NCBI GenBank assembly: GCA_900539735.1
Contig: UQDE01000004.1
Coordinates: 1-64,000, forward strand
DNA length: 64,000 nt
Reading direction: 5' to 3'
Source of the DNA: an uncultured Collinsella sp.
GTDB lineage: Bacteria > Actinomycetota > Coriobacteriia > Coriobacteriales > Coriobacteriaceae
Shown in pieces: positions 34,568 to 43,700 of this stretch. The first letter of the stretch is position 1; each line of letters starts with the position of its first letter. Position numbers and translations under genes: made by a program. The notes under the pieces are model-generated. The model was not told where the DNA came from and did no database searches. It worked only from the letters and a program-made list of their open reading frames with translations.

Positions 34568-36127
34568 ATGGAAACGTTGATTCTCGCCCTGCTCGCGACT
34601 CCTTTGGTGTTCTCGCTGGTCATGGCGTTTTTGCCCAAGAATACGTCCTATAACGTATTTGCCGGTCTCAACCTGGTCTCCGTCGCAGCCGTACTGGTGC
34701 TGTCGATTATGACGGCCGGTGACGTCCTTACGAGCGGCGAAACCGCGAGCGCTCTTGGCCTGTGGTTCCACCTCGATTCGCTGGGCGCCATCTTTGTGCT
34801 GCTCATCGGCTTTATCGGTTTTCTTACGGGGCTGTTCTCGCTGCCCTATGTAAAGGCCGATATCGAGGAGGGCTCCATGCCCGCCGAGCGCGCCAAGCAG
34901 TATTTTGCGCTGTTTAGCCTTTTTGTGTTCACCATGCTGCTCGCGTGCCTGTCCAACAACATGATCCTCACGTGGGCCGCCGTGGAGGCAACCACGCTTT
35001 CCACCGTGTTCCTCGTGGGTATCTACAAGAACAAGACGGCCCTCGAGGCTTCTTGGAAGTATGCGATGGTCTGCACCGCCGGCGTGGCCTTTGGCCTGTT
35101 CGGTACACTGCTGATCTACGCCAACGCCGCCGACGTGATTCCCAACGCCCACGAGGCCGCGTTCCTGTCGTGCGTGCTGCCGTATGCCGATCAGTTCGAC
35201 CCGACGCTCATGCGCCTTGCCTTTGCGTTTATCGTGATCGGATTTGGCACCAAGGCTGGCCTGTTCCCCATGCACACTTGGCTGCCCGATGCCCACTCCC
35301 AGGCCCCGAGCCCTGTCTCGGCCCTGCTTTCGGGCGTGCTGCTTAAGTGCGCCATGCTCGTGATCATGCGCTTCTACGGCTTTACTATCCAGGCCGTGGG
35401 CGCCGAGTATCCGCAGCTTTTGCTGCTGATCGTCGGCACGCTGTCCATTTTGGTGGCGGCGCTTTCGATGTTTCGTCAGGACGACCTCAAGCGCCGCTTT
35501 GCGTACTCGTCTGTGGAGAACGTGGGCGTTATCGCCCTGTGCTTGGGTATCGGTGGCCCGCTGGGTATCGCCGCGGCCCTGCTGCACTGCGTGTTCCACG
35601 GCTTTACCAAGACGCTTGCCTTCTGCGTGTCCGGCAACATCCAGCACGCCTTTGGCACGCGTAGCCTGGCTAAGATTCAGGGCGTCGTCGAGGTTGCTCC
35701 CGCAACCGCCGCGCTCGCCGTCCTGGCGCTGCTCGGTCTTGGTGCCTTCCCGCCCTTTGGCATGTTTATCTCCGAGTTCCTGACGTTTGTCGCCGGCGTT
35801 ACCGCCGGTCCCATGTGGCTGGTTGTCGTGGTCGCCCTCGGTCTTACCGTGGCCATCTCCGCGCTCACCCGCATCGCACTCAAGTCGGTATTCGGCCATG
35901 CGCCCCAGGGCATGGGAAAGCATGAGGCCCCGGCGCTCATGCTTATCCCCGAAATCATCCTGGCTGTCATGATCTTGTGGTTTGGCATCGCCACCCCGCT
36001 GCCTCTCGTGCACGGTGTGGAGACCGCGACCGGCATCGTGCTCGAGCAGAGCACCGAGGAACTTCACGCGACGCCGATGTACCGCGCTGTGTTCGGTACC
36101 GAGACCGCTCAGAGCGAGGTGGAGTAA
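34568..36127 (+). CDS. hyfF: Hydrogenase-4 antiporter-like subunit HyfF
   Basis: A 519-residue NuoN/M-like membrane subunit, the third antiporter-type module. 'ILTWAAVEATTLSTVFLVG', 'GTKAGLFPMHTWLPDAHSQA' and 'HCVFHGFTKTLAFCVSGNI' carry the conserved acidic, lysine and histidine positions. About fourteen helices. It starts 3 nt after the hyfE stop. Presence of hyfD, hyfE and hyfF marks a Hyf-type complex able in principle to conserve energy. Confidence 0.93.
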   Translation: METLILALLATPLVFSLVMAFLPKNTSYNVFAGLNLVSVAAVLVLSIMTAGDVLTSGETASALGLWFHLDSLGAIFVLLIGFIGFLTGLFSLPYVKADIEEGSMPAERAKQYFALFSLFVFTMLLACLSNNMILTWAAVEATTLSTVFLVGIYKNKTALEASWKYAMVCTAGVAFGLFGTLLIYANAADVIPNAHEAAFLSCVLPYADQFDPTLMRLAFAFIVIGFGTKAGLFPMHTWLPDAHSQAPSPVSALLSGVLLKCAMLVIMRFYGFTIQAVGAEYPQLLLLIVGTLSILVAALSMFRQDDLKRRFAYSSVENVGVIALCLGIGGPLGIAAALLHCVFHGFTKTLAFCVSGNIQHAFGTRSLAKIQGVVEVAPATAALAVLALLGLGAFPPFGMFISEFLTFVAGVTAGPMWLVVVVALGLTVAISALTRIALKSVFGHAPQGMGKHEAPALMLIPEIILAVMILWFGIATPLPLVHGVETATGIVLEQSTEELHATPMYRAVFGTETAQSEVE

Positions 36128-36130
36128 CGA

Positions 36131-37903
36131 ATGATTGAAACTGAGAACAAGGTGTATGCCCGTCGCTGCGAGAGCCATGTCGAGGCCCTGCGCCGCGCCG
36201 TTCCGGGCTGCATCGAGAAGGTTGAGTGGCAGTGCGAGGACCAGCTGACGATTACCGTCAAGCAGGACAAGCTGCCCGAGGCCGTCCACTACCTGTACTA
36301 CGAGCGCTACGGCTGGATTCCCGTGATCATCGGCAACGATGAGCGCAGCCTGTGCGGCCGTTACGCCGTGTACTACGTCATCTCCATGGAGGGGGAGGAC
36401 CCCGGCTGGGTGACCGTGCGCACCGAGGTCGATCCAGCCAAGATGACGTTCCCGTCCGTGACGCCGTTCGTCCCCGCCTGCGTGTGGGGCGAGCGCGAGC
36501 TGCGCGATATGTTCGGCCTGATCCCCGAGGGCCTGCCCGATCGCCGTCGCCTGGTGCTGCCCGACGATTGGCCCAGCGGCCTGTACCCGCTGCGCAAGGA
36601 CTCCATGGACTACCGCTTCCGTCCCGCTCCCGCGAGCGACATGGAAAACTACGAGTTCTTGGCCGACACCAAGGGCAAGGAGACCACGCTCGTCCCCATG
36701 GGCCCGCTGCACATTACCTCCGACGAGCCTGGCCACTTCCGCCTGTTCGTTGAGGGCGAGACGATCGTCGACGCCGACTACCGTCTGTTCTACGTGCACC
36801 GCGGCATGGAGAAGGTCGCCGAGACGCGCCTGAACTATGACGCCGTGACGTTCCTCGCCGACCGTATCTGCGGCATCTGCGGCTGCGCTCACTCTGTGGC
36901 CTATGCCGAGGCCGTCGAGCGCGCCCAGGGCATTCATGTCCCGCCGCGCGCCCAGTACATCCGCGCCATCATGCTCGAGGTCGAGCGTCTGCACTCGCAC
37001 CTGCTCAATATTGGCCTCGCATCGCACTACACGGGCTTCGACTCCGGCTTCCAGCAGTTCTTCCGCGTCCGTGAGAAGTCCATGGACCTGGCCGAGAAGC
37101 TCTCCGGTCACCGCAAGACCTACGGTCTCAACGTGATCGGCGGCGTGCGTCGCGACATTTTGGCCGAGCAGAAGCTCTCCACGCTCACGACCATCCACCA
37201 GCTGCGCTCCGAGGTTCAGGAGCTCGTCGACGTCTTGCTCTCCACGCCCAACTTTATTGAGCGTACGAGCGGTATCGGCATTCTGGACCGCAAGATCGCA
37301 CGCGACTTCTCGCCGGTCGGCCCGCTCATGCGTGGCTCGGGCTATGCCCGCGACGTGCGCTTTGACCATCCCTTCGACGGCTACGCCGATCCGGATGTTC
37401 AGAAGATGCATGCTGCCACGGCAGACACCTGCGATGCCTTCGGCCGCACCGCCGTCCGCATCCAGGAGGTCTACGATTCGATCGACATGATCGAGACCAT
37501 GCTCGAGAACTGCCCGTCGGGTCCCATCCTTACCACGGATTGGGAGTACACCCCGCACAAGTACGCCATCGGCGCCACCGAGGCTCCGCGCGGCGAGGAC
37601 GTGCACTGGGCCATGCTCGGCAACAACCAGAAGTGCTACCGCTGGCGTGCCAAGGCGGCCACGTACAGCAACTGGCCGGTCCTGCGCTACATGTTCCGCG
37701 GCAACACCGTGGGCGACGCGGCGCTGATCGTCGGCTCGCTCGACCCGTGCTACTCCTGCACCGACCGCGTGACGGTGACCGATGTCGCCGCCAAGCGCGA
37801 CCACGTGCTCGACAAGGAGCAGTTCGAGAACGTCTGGCGCGACAAGTCGCCGCTTGCGGGCGAGGGCACCATGGCCGCTCCGCTCGATGAGGAGGCGCTC
37901 TAA
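36131..37903 (+). CDS. hyfG: Group 4 [NiFe]-hydrogenase large subunit HyfG
   Basis: A 590-residue fusion of a NuoC-like domain (about 1-165) and the catalytic NuoD-like hydrogenase large subunit. The [NiFe] site ligands are 'RICGICGCAHS' (around 248-258) and 'DPCYSCTDR' near residue 544. About 35 residues follow 'CTDR', which is the extension removed by the maturation protease encoded downstream. Both nickel-binding motifs have cysteine, not selenocysteine. It starts 3 nt after hyfF. Confidence 0.96.
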   Translation: MIETENKVYARRCESHVEALRRAVPGCIEKVEWQCEDQLTITVKQDKLPEAVHYLYYERYGWIPVIIGNDERSLCGRYAVYYVISMEGEDPGWVTVRTEVDPAKMTFPSVTPFVPACVWGERELRDMFGLIPEGLPDRRRLVLPDDWPSGLYPLRKDSMDYRFRPAPASDMENYEFLADTKGKETTLVPMGPLHITSDEPGHFRLFVEGETIVDADYRLFYVHRGMEKVAETRLNYDAVTFLADRICGICGCAHSVAYAEAVERAQGIHVPPRAQYIRAIMLEVERLHSHLLNIGLASHYTGFDSGFQQFFRVREKSMDLAEKLSGHRKTYGLNVIGGVRRDILAEQKLSTLTTIHQLRSEVQELVDVLLSTPNFIERTSGIGILDRKIARDFSPVGPLMRGSGYARDVRFDHPFDGYADPDVQKMHAATADTCDAFGRTAVRIQEVYDSIDMIETMLENCPSGPILTTDWEYTPHKYAIGATEAPRGEDVHWAMLGNNQKCYRWRAKAATYSNWPVLRYMFRGNTVGDAALIVGSLDPCYSCTDRVTVTDVAAKRDHVLDKEQFENVWRDKSPLAGEGTMAAPLDEEAL

Positions 37904-37904
37904 T

Positions 37905-38621
37905 ATGCTGAAGCTTTGGAAGGTTAACGCCAAGGCCGGCGACGCGACGGTCAAGTACCCGTTTGCGCCGTTCCCCACCAACAAGGACATGCGCGGCAAG
38001 CCCGAGCACAATGCCGAGCTTTGCATCGCCTGCGGTGCCTGCGGCGTGGCGTGCCCGGCCGATGCCATTCGCATGGACACCGACCTTGCGGCCGATACCA
38101 TCACCTGGTCGATCGACTACGGCCGCTGTATCTTCTGCGGCCGCTGCGAGGAAGCCTGCCCCATGGAGGCCATCAAGCTCACCGAGGAGTTTGAGCTGGC
38201 CGTCATGAGCAAGGACGACCTCACCAGCAAGAGCGTCTATACGCTCGAGCACTGCTCGCGCTGCGGCAAGCCGTTTGCCCCGCACAAGGAGATCGACTAC
38301 GCCAAGCGCCTGCTGCAAAAGGCCGGCGGCATGGAGGCCGAGCAGGCCGCCCGTACCGTCGGTATGTGCCAGGAGTGCAAGCGCGAGCTCGACGCCCTGC
38401 GCGCCGCCTCGGCCGTAAAGACCGGCAACGCGCACGGCATGGCTGCCAACGAGACGCTTGCGTCCGGCGAGCCCCAGGGCCCCGGCATGGAGTATCTGGG
38501 CGGCCACGGCGTGAACCCGGAGTATATCGACCGCGAGCTCAACCCCGATGCGCCCGAGATTCCCGCCGGTCCGGCGCCGGTCGAGGGCATCATCATGGAT
38601 TTTGAAACGAAGGAGGAGTAA
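37905..38621 (+). CDS. hyfH: Hydrogenase-4 ferredoxin-like subunit HyfH/HycF
   Basis: A 238-residue protein with two [4Fe-4S] clusters like NuoI: 'CIACGACGVACPADA' (around 41-55) and 'CIFCGRCEEACPMEA' (around 77-91). Two further cysteine pairs, 'HCSRCGKPFAPHKE' and 'MCQECKREL', are a zinc-ribbon-like feature of this family. The ATG at 37905 is 1 nt after the hyfG stop. A larger open frame extends upstream inside hyfG but is not used. It conducts electrons to the small subunit. Confidence 0.94.
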   Translation: MLKLWKVNAKAGDATVKYPFAPFPTNKDMRGKPEHNAELCIACGACGVACPADAIRMDTDLAADTITWSIDYGRCIFCGRCEEACPMEAIKLTEEFELAVMSKDDLTSKSVYTLEHCSRCGKPFAPHKEIDYAKRLLQKAGGMEAEQAARTVGMCQECKRELDALRAASAVKTGNAHGMAANETLASGEPQGPGMEYLGGHGVNPEYIDRELNPDAPEIPAGPAPVEGIIMDFETKEE

Positions 38622-38623
38622 CC

Positions 38624-39406
38624 ATGGCCGAACCCACGCTTTTGCCCGAGCGGCTCCAGTACCGCCCGACCAAGATCGAGCTCGACGAGAGCATCGAGAA
38701 GGCCAAGGCGACCCTTCTTAAGAAGATCAAGCGCTCGGTGTATGTCTACCGCGTTGACTGCGGCGGCTGCAACGGCTGCGAGATCGAGATCTTCGGTTCC
38801 ATCACGCCCGTCTTCGACGTCGAGCGCTTTGGCATCAAGGTCGTGCCCTCGCCTCGTCATGCCGACGTGCTGTTGTACACCGGCGCCGTGACGCGTGCCA
38901 TGCGCATGCCGGCCCTGCGCGCCTTTGAGGCCGCACCCGATCCCAAGATCGTGGTGTCCTATGGCGCGTGCGGCTGCACCGGCGGCATCTTCTACGACAA
39001 CTACTGCGTCTGGGGCGGCACGGACAAGATTCTGCCGGTCGATGTCTACATCCCCGGCTGCCCGCCCAGCCCCGCGCAGACCATCTACGGCTTTGCCATG
39101 GCGCTCGGTCTGCTGGACCAAAAGCTCCATGCCGAGACCACGGTGGAGGCCGCCGGCGAGCAGGCCGATATCCTGCACCCCGGCGTGCCGTACAAGCTGC
39201 GTGTGGCCATCGAGCGTGAGGCTCGCGCCATGAGCGGCTACCGCTACGGCCGTGACCTGGCCAACGAGTTTATGGATACGCTCGAGGGCGCGCCCAAGGG
39301 CGATATCCGCGGCGCCATGGCGCTGCTCATCGATAAGCAGGACGATCCGCGCCGCGTCGAGGTGTACTCGGCGCTGCAGGATCTGGTGCTGGCCGGAGGT
39401 CGCTAG
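38624..39406 (+). CDS. hyfI: Hydrogenase-4 small subunit HyfI (NuoB-like)
   Basis: A 260-residue NuoB-like subunit holding the proximal [4Fe-4S] cluster: 'DCGGCNGCEIEIF' (Cys46, Cys49 and Cys52), 'SYGACGCTGGIF' and 'PGCPPSPAQTIYG'. It passes electrons to the [NiFe] site of HyfG. The ATG is 2 nt after the hyfH stop, and the next gene starts with no gap. Confidence 0.95.
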   Translation: MAEPTLLPERLQYRPTKIELDESIEKAKATLLKKIKRSVYVYRVDCGGCNGCEIEIFGSITPVFDVERFGIKVVPSPRHADVLLYTGAVTRAMRMPALRAFEAAPDPKIVVSYGACGCTGGIFYDNYCVWGGTDKILPVDVYIPGCPPSPAQTIYGFAMALGLLDQKLHAETTVEAAGEQADILHPGVPYKLRVAIEREARAMSGYRYGRDLANEFMDTLEGAPKGDIRGAMALLIDKQDDPRRVEVYSALQDLVLAGGR

Positions 39407-39988
39407 ATGGAGCTCACGGACCGCTCTGGTTACTTTGCGGGTCCCGGCATGCTCGGCGGCTCTTTTGGCGATGCCTCGCGCGCAAGCGACGAGGCCGCCG
39501 AGGGCGTCGCCGACCCCTGCCTGGGCCATACGCCCGACCAGGTGGTCTTCTATGAGCTCACGCGTAAGTTTGTGGAGACCGAGGAAGACGTTCCCCAGGA
39601 GGCCTGCGACGTGCTGTACTACACGCTCGCCGTGGGCCACCACACCGGCGTGCTCGACTGCTTTGAGCCGCGCCTGTCGGTGCCGGTGAACGTGTTCTAT
39701 TCGCTCGTCGACGCGCTGCCGGAGGGGGAGGCCAAGACCAAGTTCGAGGCCATCCGCTCCTTTGGCGAGTGCCAGCTCGACAAGGCGGCGGTGCCGTCGC
39801 TGCTCGAGGCCTGCGACACGCTGCTCGACGATCGCGGTTTTCGCGGTTCGGCCAAGGCCGGCATCTCGGTGTTCGATGACGATTTTGGCCTGCATGCCCA
39901 GCAGGTCGCGTTCTTAATGAAGTTTCGCGATCTGGTTGAGCGCGTGCGCGATGTGTCGGGCGTGTATCTGACGGGGAGGCTACAGTAA
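39407..39988 (+). CDS. hycH: Formate hydrogenlyase maturation protein HycH
   Basis: A 193-residue soluble protein matching HycH/HyfJ, an assembly factor for the hydrogenase large subunit. Segments 'VVFYELTRKFVETEEDVP' and 'YYTLAVGHHTGVLDCF' are family features. It starts directly after the hyfI stop, and its last base overlaps the next start (TAATG). The precise mechanism is unknown even in E. coli. Confidence 0.87.
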   Translation: MELTDRSGYFAGPGMLGGSFGDASRASDEAAEGVADPCLGHTPDQVVFYELTRKFVETEEDVPQEACDVLYYTLAVGHHTGVLDCFEPRLSVPVNVFYSLVDALPEGEAKTKFEAIRSFGECQLDKAAVPSLLEACDTLLDDRGFRGSAKAGISVFDDDFGLHAQQVAFLMKFRDLVERVRDVSGVYLTGRLQ

Positions 39989-40491
39989 TGAGTCGCGTTG
40001 TGGATGGCCGTGTGAACGGCGCCCCGTTTGCGGGCATTGTGCTCACGGCGGGAAGCGTGCTGCGCGCCGACGATGCCGCCGGCCCCGTGCTCTCCAAAAA
40101 GATGGAGGACACGCCCATCGCCGGTTGGTACACCATCGACGGTGGGCAAACGCCCGAGGACGACATCATCGAGGTCAAGCGCGAGCGTCCGCCGCGCCTG
40201 GTGTTGGTCGATGCCGCCGACATGGCGCTGCCCGTCGGCGCCATCCGCTTGCTCGACAAACGTGACGTGGCCCGCAAGTCGATGTTCACCACGCATTCGC
40301 TTCCCTTGTCGATTCTGATCGAAGAAATCGAGCAATCGTGCGAAGATATCGTCTTCATAGGGATTCAGCCGGGCGATACGGAGTTCTATAACCCCATGTC
40401 CCCGGAGGTCTTTGAGGCCGTCGACGCCGTGTATGACGCCGTGGCCGCCAACGACTTTTCCCACTTTGTCCGCTTGGGGCAGGAGCTATAG
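39988..40491 (+). CDS. hycI: Hydrogenase maturation protease HycI
   Basis: A 167-residue aspartic-type endopeptidase that cuts the C-terminal extension of HyfG after nickel insertion. The nickel-sensing acids are seen in 'AGSVLRADDAAGP' (around 24-36) and 'VLVDAADMALP' (around 72-82), and the histidine in 'TTHSLPLSILIEE'. It overlaps the hycH stop by one base. Its target should be HyfG of the same operon. Confidence 0.93.
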   Translation: MSRVVDGRVNGAPFAGIVLTAGSVLRADDAAGPVLSKKMEDTPIAGWYTIDGGQTPEDDIIEVKRERPPRLVLVDAADMALPVGAIRLLDKRDVARKSMFTTHSLPLSILIEEIEQSCEDIVFIGIQPGDTEFYNPMSPEVFEAVDAVYDAVAANDFSHFVRLGQEL

Positions 40492-40530
40492 GAGCGCTTG
40501 TCCCTGCTGATTAGGAAAGAAGTGATTGAC

Positions 40531-41370
40531 ATGGCAGATTCCAAGGCAGAATATTCCGCTCCCGATTGCCTGGCGCCCGCCGCGATCGAGGCCAAGACCG
40601 AGGTCGCCGGCGTGACCAAGGCTAACCTGCCGGTCGCTAAGGCCTTTCTGTTGGCAATGTTCGCCGGCGCGTTTATCGCCTTCGGCGGCCTGTTCTTTAC
40701 GGTGTTTTTGAGCGACAGCACGCTGGGCTGGGGTGCCCAGCGCGTCGTGGGCGGCCTGTGCTTTTGCCTGGGCCTGGTGCTGGTGCTGGTGTGCGGCGCT
40801 GAGCTGTTCACCGGCAATTCGCTTATGGTCTGCGCGCTCAAGAGCAAAAAGATCACCTTGGTCCAGATGCTTAAGGCATGGATCGTCGTGTGGGTCGGCA
40901 ATTTTGTCGGTGCTCTGTTCATCGTCTTTTTGGTGTACATGGCCGGCATCTATAAGCTCAACGGCGAGGCGGTCGCCAACTCCATGGTGAGCGTCGCCGC
41001 CGGCAAGGTGACGGTCGACTGGGTGACGATCTTCTTCCGCGGCATCCTGTGCAACATCTTTGTGTGCCTGGCCGTGTGGATCGGTATCGCCGGCAAGACC
41101 GTGGTCGATAAGGTTGTGGGCATTTTGCTGCCCATCGCTGCCTTTGTGGCCTGCGGTTTTGAGCACTGCGTCGCCAACATGTACTTTTTGCCTATGGGCG
41201 CCGTGATGCATGCATGCGGTTACGGTGCCGACGTCGCCGGCGCCGATGCGCTCAACGCTGCGGGCATTGCGTTTAACCTGTCCGCCGCCACGCTGGGCAA
41301 CATCGTGGGCGGCGCGGTTCTGGTCGCGCTCGGCTACTGGTTTGTCTACGCCAAGAAGTCCGAGGCGTAA
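40531..41370 (+). CDS. focA: Formate/nitrite transporter FocA-like
   Basis: A 279-residue pentameric channel of the FNT family with six helices. 'GAFIAFGGLFFTVFLSD', 'GAELFTGNSLMV' and 'GILCNIFVCLAVWIGIAGK' carry the pore loops typical of FocA. Position at the end of a formate hydrogenlyase operon makes formate the likely substrate. The ATG at 40531 is preferred because homology starts after it. A purine-rich GGAAAGAAG lies about 8-17 nt upstream. Confidence 0.92.
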   Translation: MADSKAEYSAPDCLAPAAIEAKTEVAGVTKANLPVAKAFLLAMFAGAFIAFGGLFFTVFLSDSTLGWGAQRVVGGLCFCLGLVLVLVCGAELFTGNSLMVCALKSKKITLVQMLKAWIVVWVGNFVGALFIVFLVYMAGIYKLNGEAVANSMVSVAAGKVTVDWVTIFFRGILCNIFVCLAVWIGIAGKTVVDKVVGILLPIAAFVACGFEHCVANMYFLPMGAVMHACGYGADVAGADALNAAGIAFNLSAATLGNIVGGAVLVALGYWFVYAKKSEA

Positions 41371-41389
41371 TAAGCCGGAATGACGTACG

Positions 41390-41423
41390 GGCCTCCCGAG
41401 GGGCGTTTGCCTTTTGGGAGGCT
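41390..41423 (+). terminator. Probable terminator of the formate hydrogenlyase operon
   Basis: GCCTCCCGA pairs with TTGGGAGGC around a loop of about 15 nt, followed by TCTTCGTG. The T-tract is weak. Confidence 0.55.
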
Positions 41424-41530
41424 CTTCGTGTCTTGCTGCGGTAGATGCTGCGGGCTTTGCGTCGCGGCAGCTGGCGGCAGAGCTGTGGTGCGGTGGGGCC
41501 TGAACCCCTGAGCTGGAAGGAATAATCGAG

Positions 41531-43648
41531 ATGGCATCGAGAACTATGCATGACGGTCGCTCCGTGGTGACGACATGCGGGGGATGCTATGCCGATTGCG
41601 CCTTTGCGGCCCATGTTGAGGATGGACGTGTGGTGGCCGAGTTGCCGGTGCCGGGGCATCCGTGCGCGGCGCGTGCCCTGTGCGCCCGCGGACGGCATCG
41701 CCTGGCAATGCCGTTTGACGAGCGTGACCGCATTGTGCACCCCATGCGACGCCGCCGGGATGGCTCGGGGTTCGATGCGATTACCTGGGACGAGGCGTTC
41801 GCGCAGATTGCCGAGCGTCTTTTGGGGATTGTTGACGAGTGCGGGCCTCGTGCACTGGGCATGACGCTCGGCGTGCCCTCGTTCGACCGGTACTGGGCGT
41901 ATCGCTTTATGCATGCGCTGGGTTCGCCCAACGTGTACGGTGCCGACGGTGCCTGCGAGGTAAGCCGACTTACCGGTTGGGAACATAGCCTGGGTTATAG
42001 TCCCGCCTCCGACCTTGCGCATACCGACTGCATCATGTATTTGGGGCGATCCATTGTCGATTCGTCAACGATGGGGGCCGTTGATGCGCTCAACGATGCG
42101 CGCCGGCGTGGGGCGAAAATCATCGTGGTCGACCCTCGGCGCAGCGGCTCGGCTGCTATTGCCGATCGCTGGCTGCGCGTGCGCCCGGGCTGCGACTTGG
42201 CGCTGCTGTTGGGTATTGTCCACGTCTTGATTGCCGAGGACCTGTACGATCACGAGTTCGTGGACCGCTACACCACAGGCTTTGACGAGTTGGCGCAGGC
42301 GGCCCGTGCTTGGACGCCCGAGTGGGCGGAGTCGATGTGCGACGTGCCGGCCGCAGAGATTGTCGCGACGGCGCGCGATCTGGCTGCCGCCGCGCCTGCC
42401 GCCGTGGTGGATGCGGGCTTTCATGGTGGCATCGGTATCGCGTATGCCAATAGCACCCAGACCGCGCGCGCTATCTGCTTGGTCGATGTGCTGCTGGGCT
42501 GCATCGGGCATACGGGCGGCGCGCTCAATCCGCCCACGCCGCTTGTGTTGGGCGATTTGGACCCTGCGCGTTTCGCGACGCCGTCGATGCCGTGTGGGTC
42601 CAAGCTGGGGTCCGAGCGCTATCCACTGGTCGATCCGGTGCGCGGCCTGTGCACGACCATCGGCCAGTCGATTCTTGCCGGCGATTTGCGTGGACTCATC
42701 GTTTATGCCAGTAACCCCGGTGCGGGATACGGCAATGCACAGGCTTGGTTGGGTATTTTGCAGCAGCTCGACTTGCTCGTGACAATAGATATTCGCTGGT
42801 CCGAGACGGCGCGTGCTTCTGACTTTGTGCTGCCCGATGTGACGTATCTGGAGGCCGACCGCGGCGTGGGCACGGTCGTGGGTGTCAACGATTCGCGCGT
42901 GTTCTACCGCAACGCCGTGCTGCCTGTGCAGCATGACGACACACGTCCCGGTCGGGAGATTTTTGCCGGTCTGGCGCAGGCGTGTGGCGTGGGCGAGTAC
43001 TTTCGGTTCACGTCTGATGATCTGGCAGCTGCCCGGGTGGAGCCTTTTGGGATTGATCTGGACGAGCTCAAGGAGCGCGGCTGGGCCGACACGGGTGTTT
43101 CGTTTCCGTCGCGTACGGGCGAGCCGGCGATTCCCTTGGGTGGCGGCAAAATTGCGCTGGCAAGTGACGTATGGGAACGAGCCAGCCTGGGTCGTGTACC
43201 CAACTGGATCGCTCCCATGGTGGAGCCTGGCCCGGGGATGTTTCGCCTCATTAGCGGCAATCGACCCTTTGAGTCGCATACCTCGCGCAGGCTCGCGGCC
43301 CAAGGTGCCGCCGAGGCTGGGTCGGACCTGGATGCCGTGCAGATGAATGCCGATGCTGCTGCGCATATGGGCATCGCCGACGGCGAGATCGTCGAACTCG
43401 TGAGCGATATGGGCCGCGACCGCGTGCGCGTGGAGACGACGCCGTATCTGCATCCGGCGTGCATCTTCACCTCGGCCGCCCCCGGTGGGCGTACGTTTGA
43501 CGCCGATGCCGGTGGCGCTCAGGCCCTGGGCGTCGGGCCGCTCGACCACACACCGCTGCGTTGGGACCCGTTGACGGGTGCCGCGCTCACCCAGGAAAAC
43601 GCCGTTCGCTTGGAAAAGATTGTCGCGCGCGGGGATAATGACGAGTAA
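41531..43648 (+). CDS. Orphan molybdopterin oxidoreductase, DMSO reductase superfamily
   Basis: A 705-residue catalytic subunit of the DMSO-reductase superfamily, closest in style to thiosulfate/polysulfide reductases. The N-terminal cluster motif is 'CGGCYADC' with a later 'CARGRHRLAMP'. The presumed Mo-ligand region is 'YGADGACEVSR', with cysteine. 'VIVYASNPGAGYGN'-like and 'FVLPDVTYLEADRGVG' segments bind the two pterins. No Tat signal is present, so it acts in the cytoplasm. There is no ferredoxin or membrane-anchor gene beside it. GGAAGGA precedes the ATG. The substrate is unknown; placement between focA and selA is suggestive only. Confidence 0.88.
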   Translation: MASRTMHDGRSVVTTCGGCYADCAFAAHVEDGRVVAELPVPGHPCAARALCARGRHRLAMPFDERDRIVHPMRRRRDGSGFDAITWDEAFAQIAERLLGIVDECGPRALGMTLGVPSFDRYWAYRFMHALGSPNVYGADGACEVSRLTGWEHSLGYSPASDLAHTDCIMYLGRSIVDSSTMGAVDALNDARRRGAKIIVVDPRRSGSAAIADRWLRVRPGCDLALLLGIVHVLIAEDLYDHEFVDRYTTGFDELAQAARAWTPEWAESMCDVPAAEIVATARDLAAAAPAAVVDAGFHGGIGIAYANSTQTARAICLVDVLLGCIGHTGGALNPPTPLVLGDLDPARFATPSMPCGSKLGSERYPLVDPVRGLCTTIGQSILAGDLRGLIVYASNPGAGYGNAQAWLGILQQLDLLVTIDIRWSETARASDFVLPDVTYLEADRGVGTVVGVNDSRVFYRNAVLPVQHDDTRPGREIFAGLAQACGVGEYFRFTSDDLAAARVEPFGIDLDELKERGWADTGVSFPSRTGEPAIPLGGGKIALASDVWERASLGRVPNWIAPMVEPGPGMFRLISGNRPFESHTSRRLAAQGAAEAGSDLDAVQMNADAAAHMGIADGEIVELVSDMGRDRVRVETTPYLHPACIFTSAAPGGRTFDADAGGAQALGVGPLDHTPLRWDPLTGAALTQENAVRLEKIVARGDNDE

Positions 43649-43700
43649 TTGACTCAGCTGATGTATTTGACTGATCCACGTTTCTTTTGAAAGGCCGCAC

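Noticed and set aside
33863..38104. Very long open frame on the minus strand opposite the hyf genes
   Set aside because: It is a codon-bias shadow of the hyfE-hyfH coding strand; its translation is low in complexity and matches no family.
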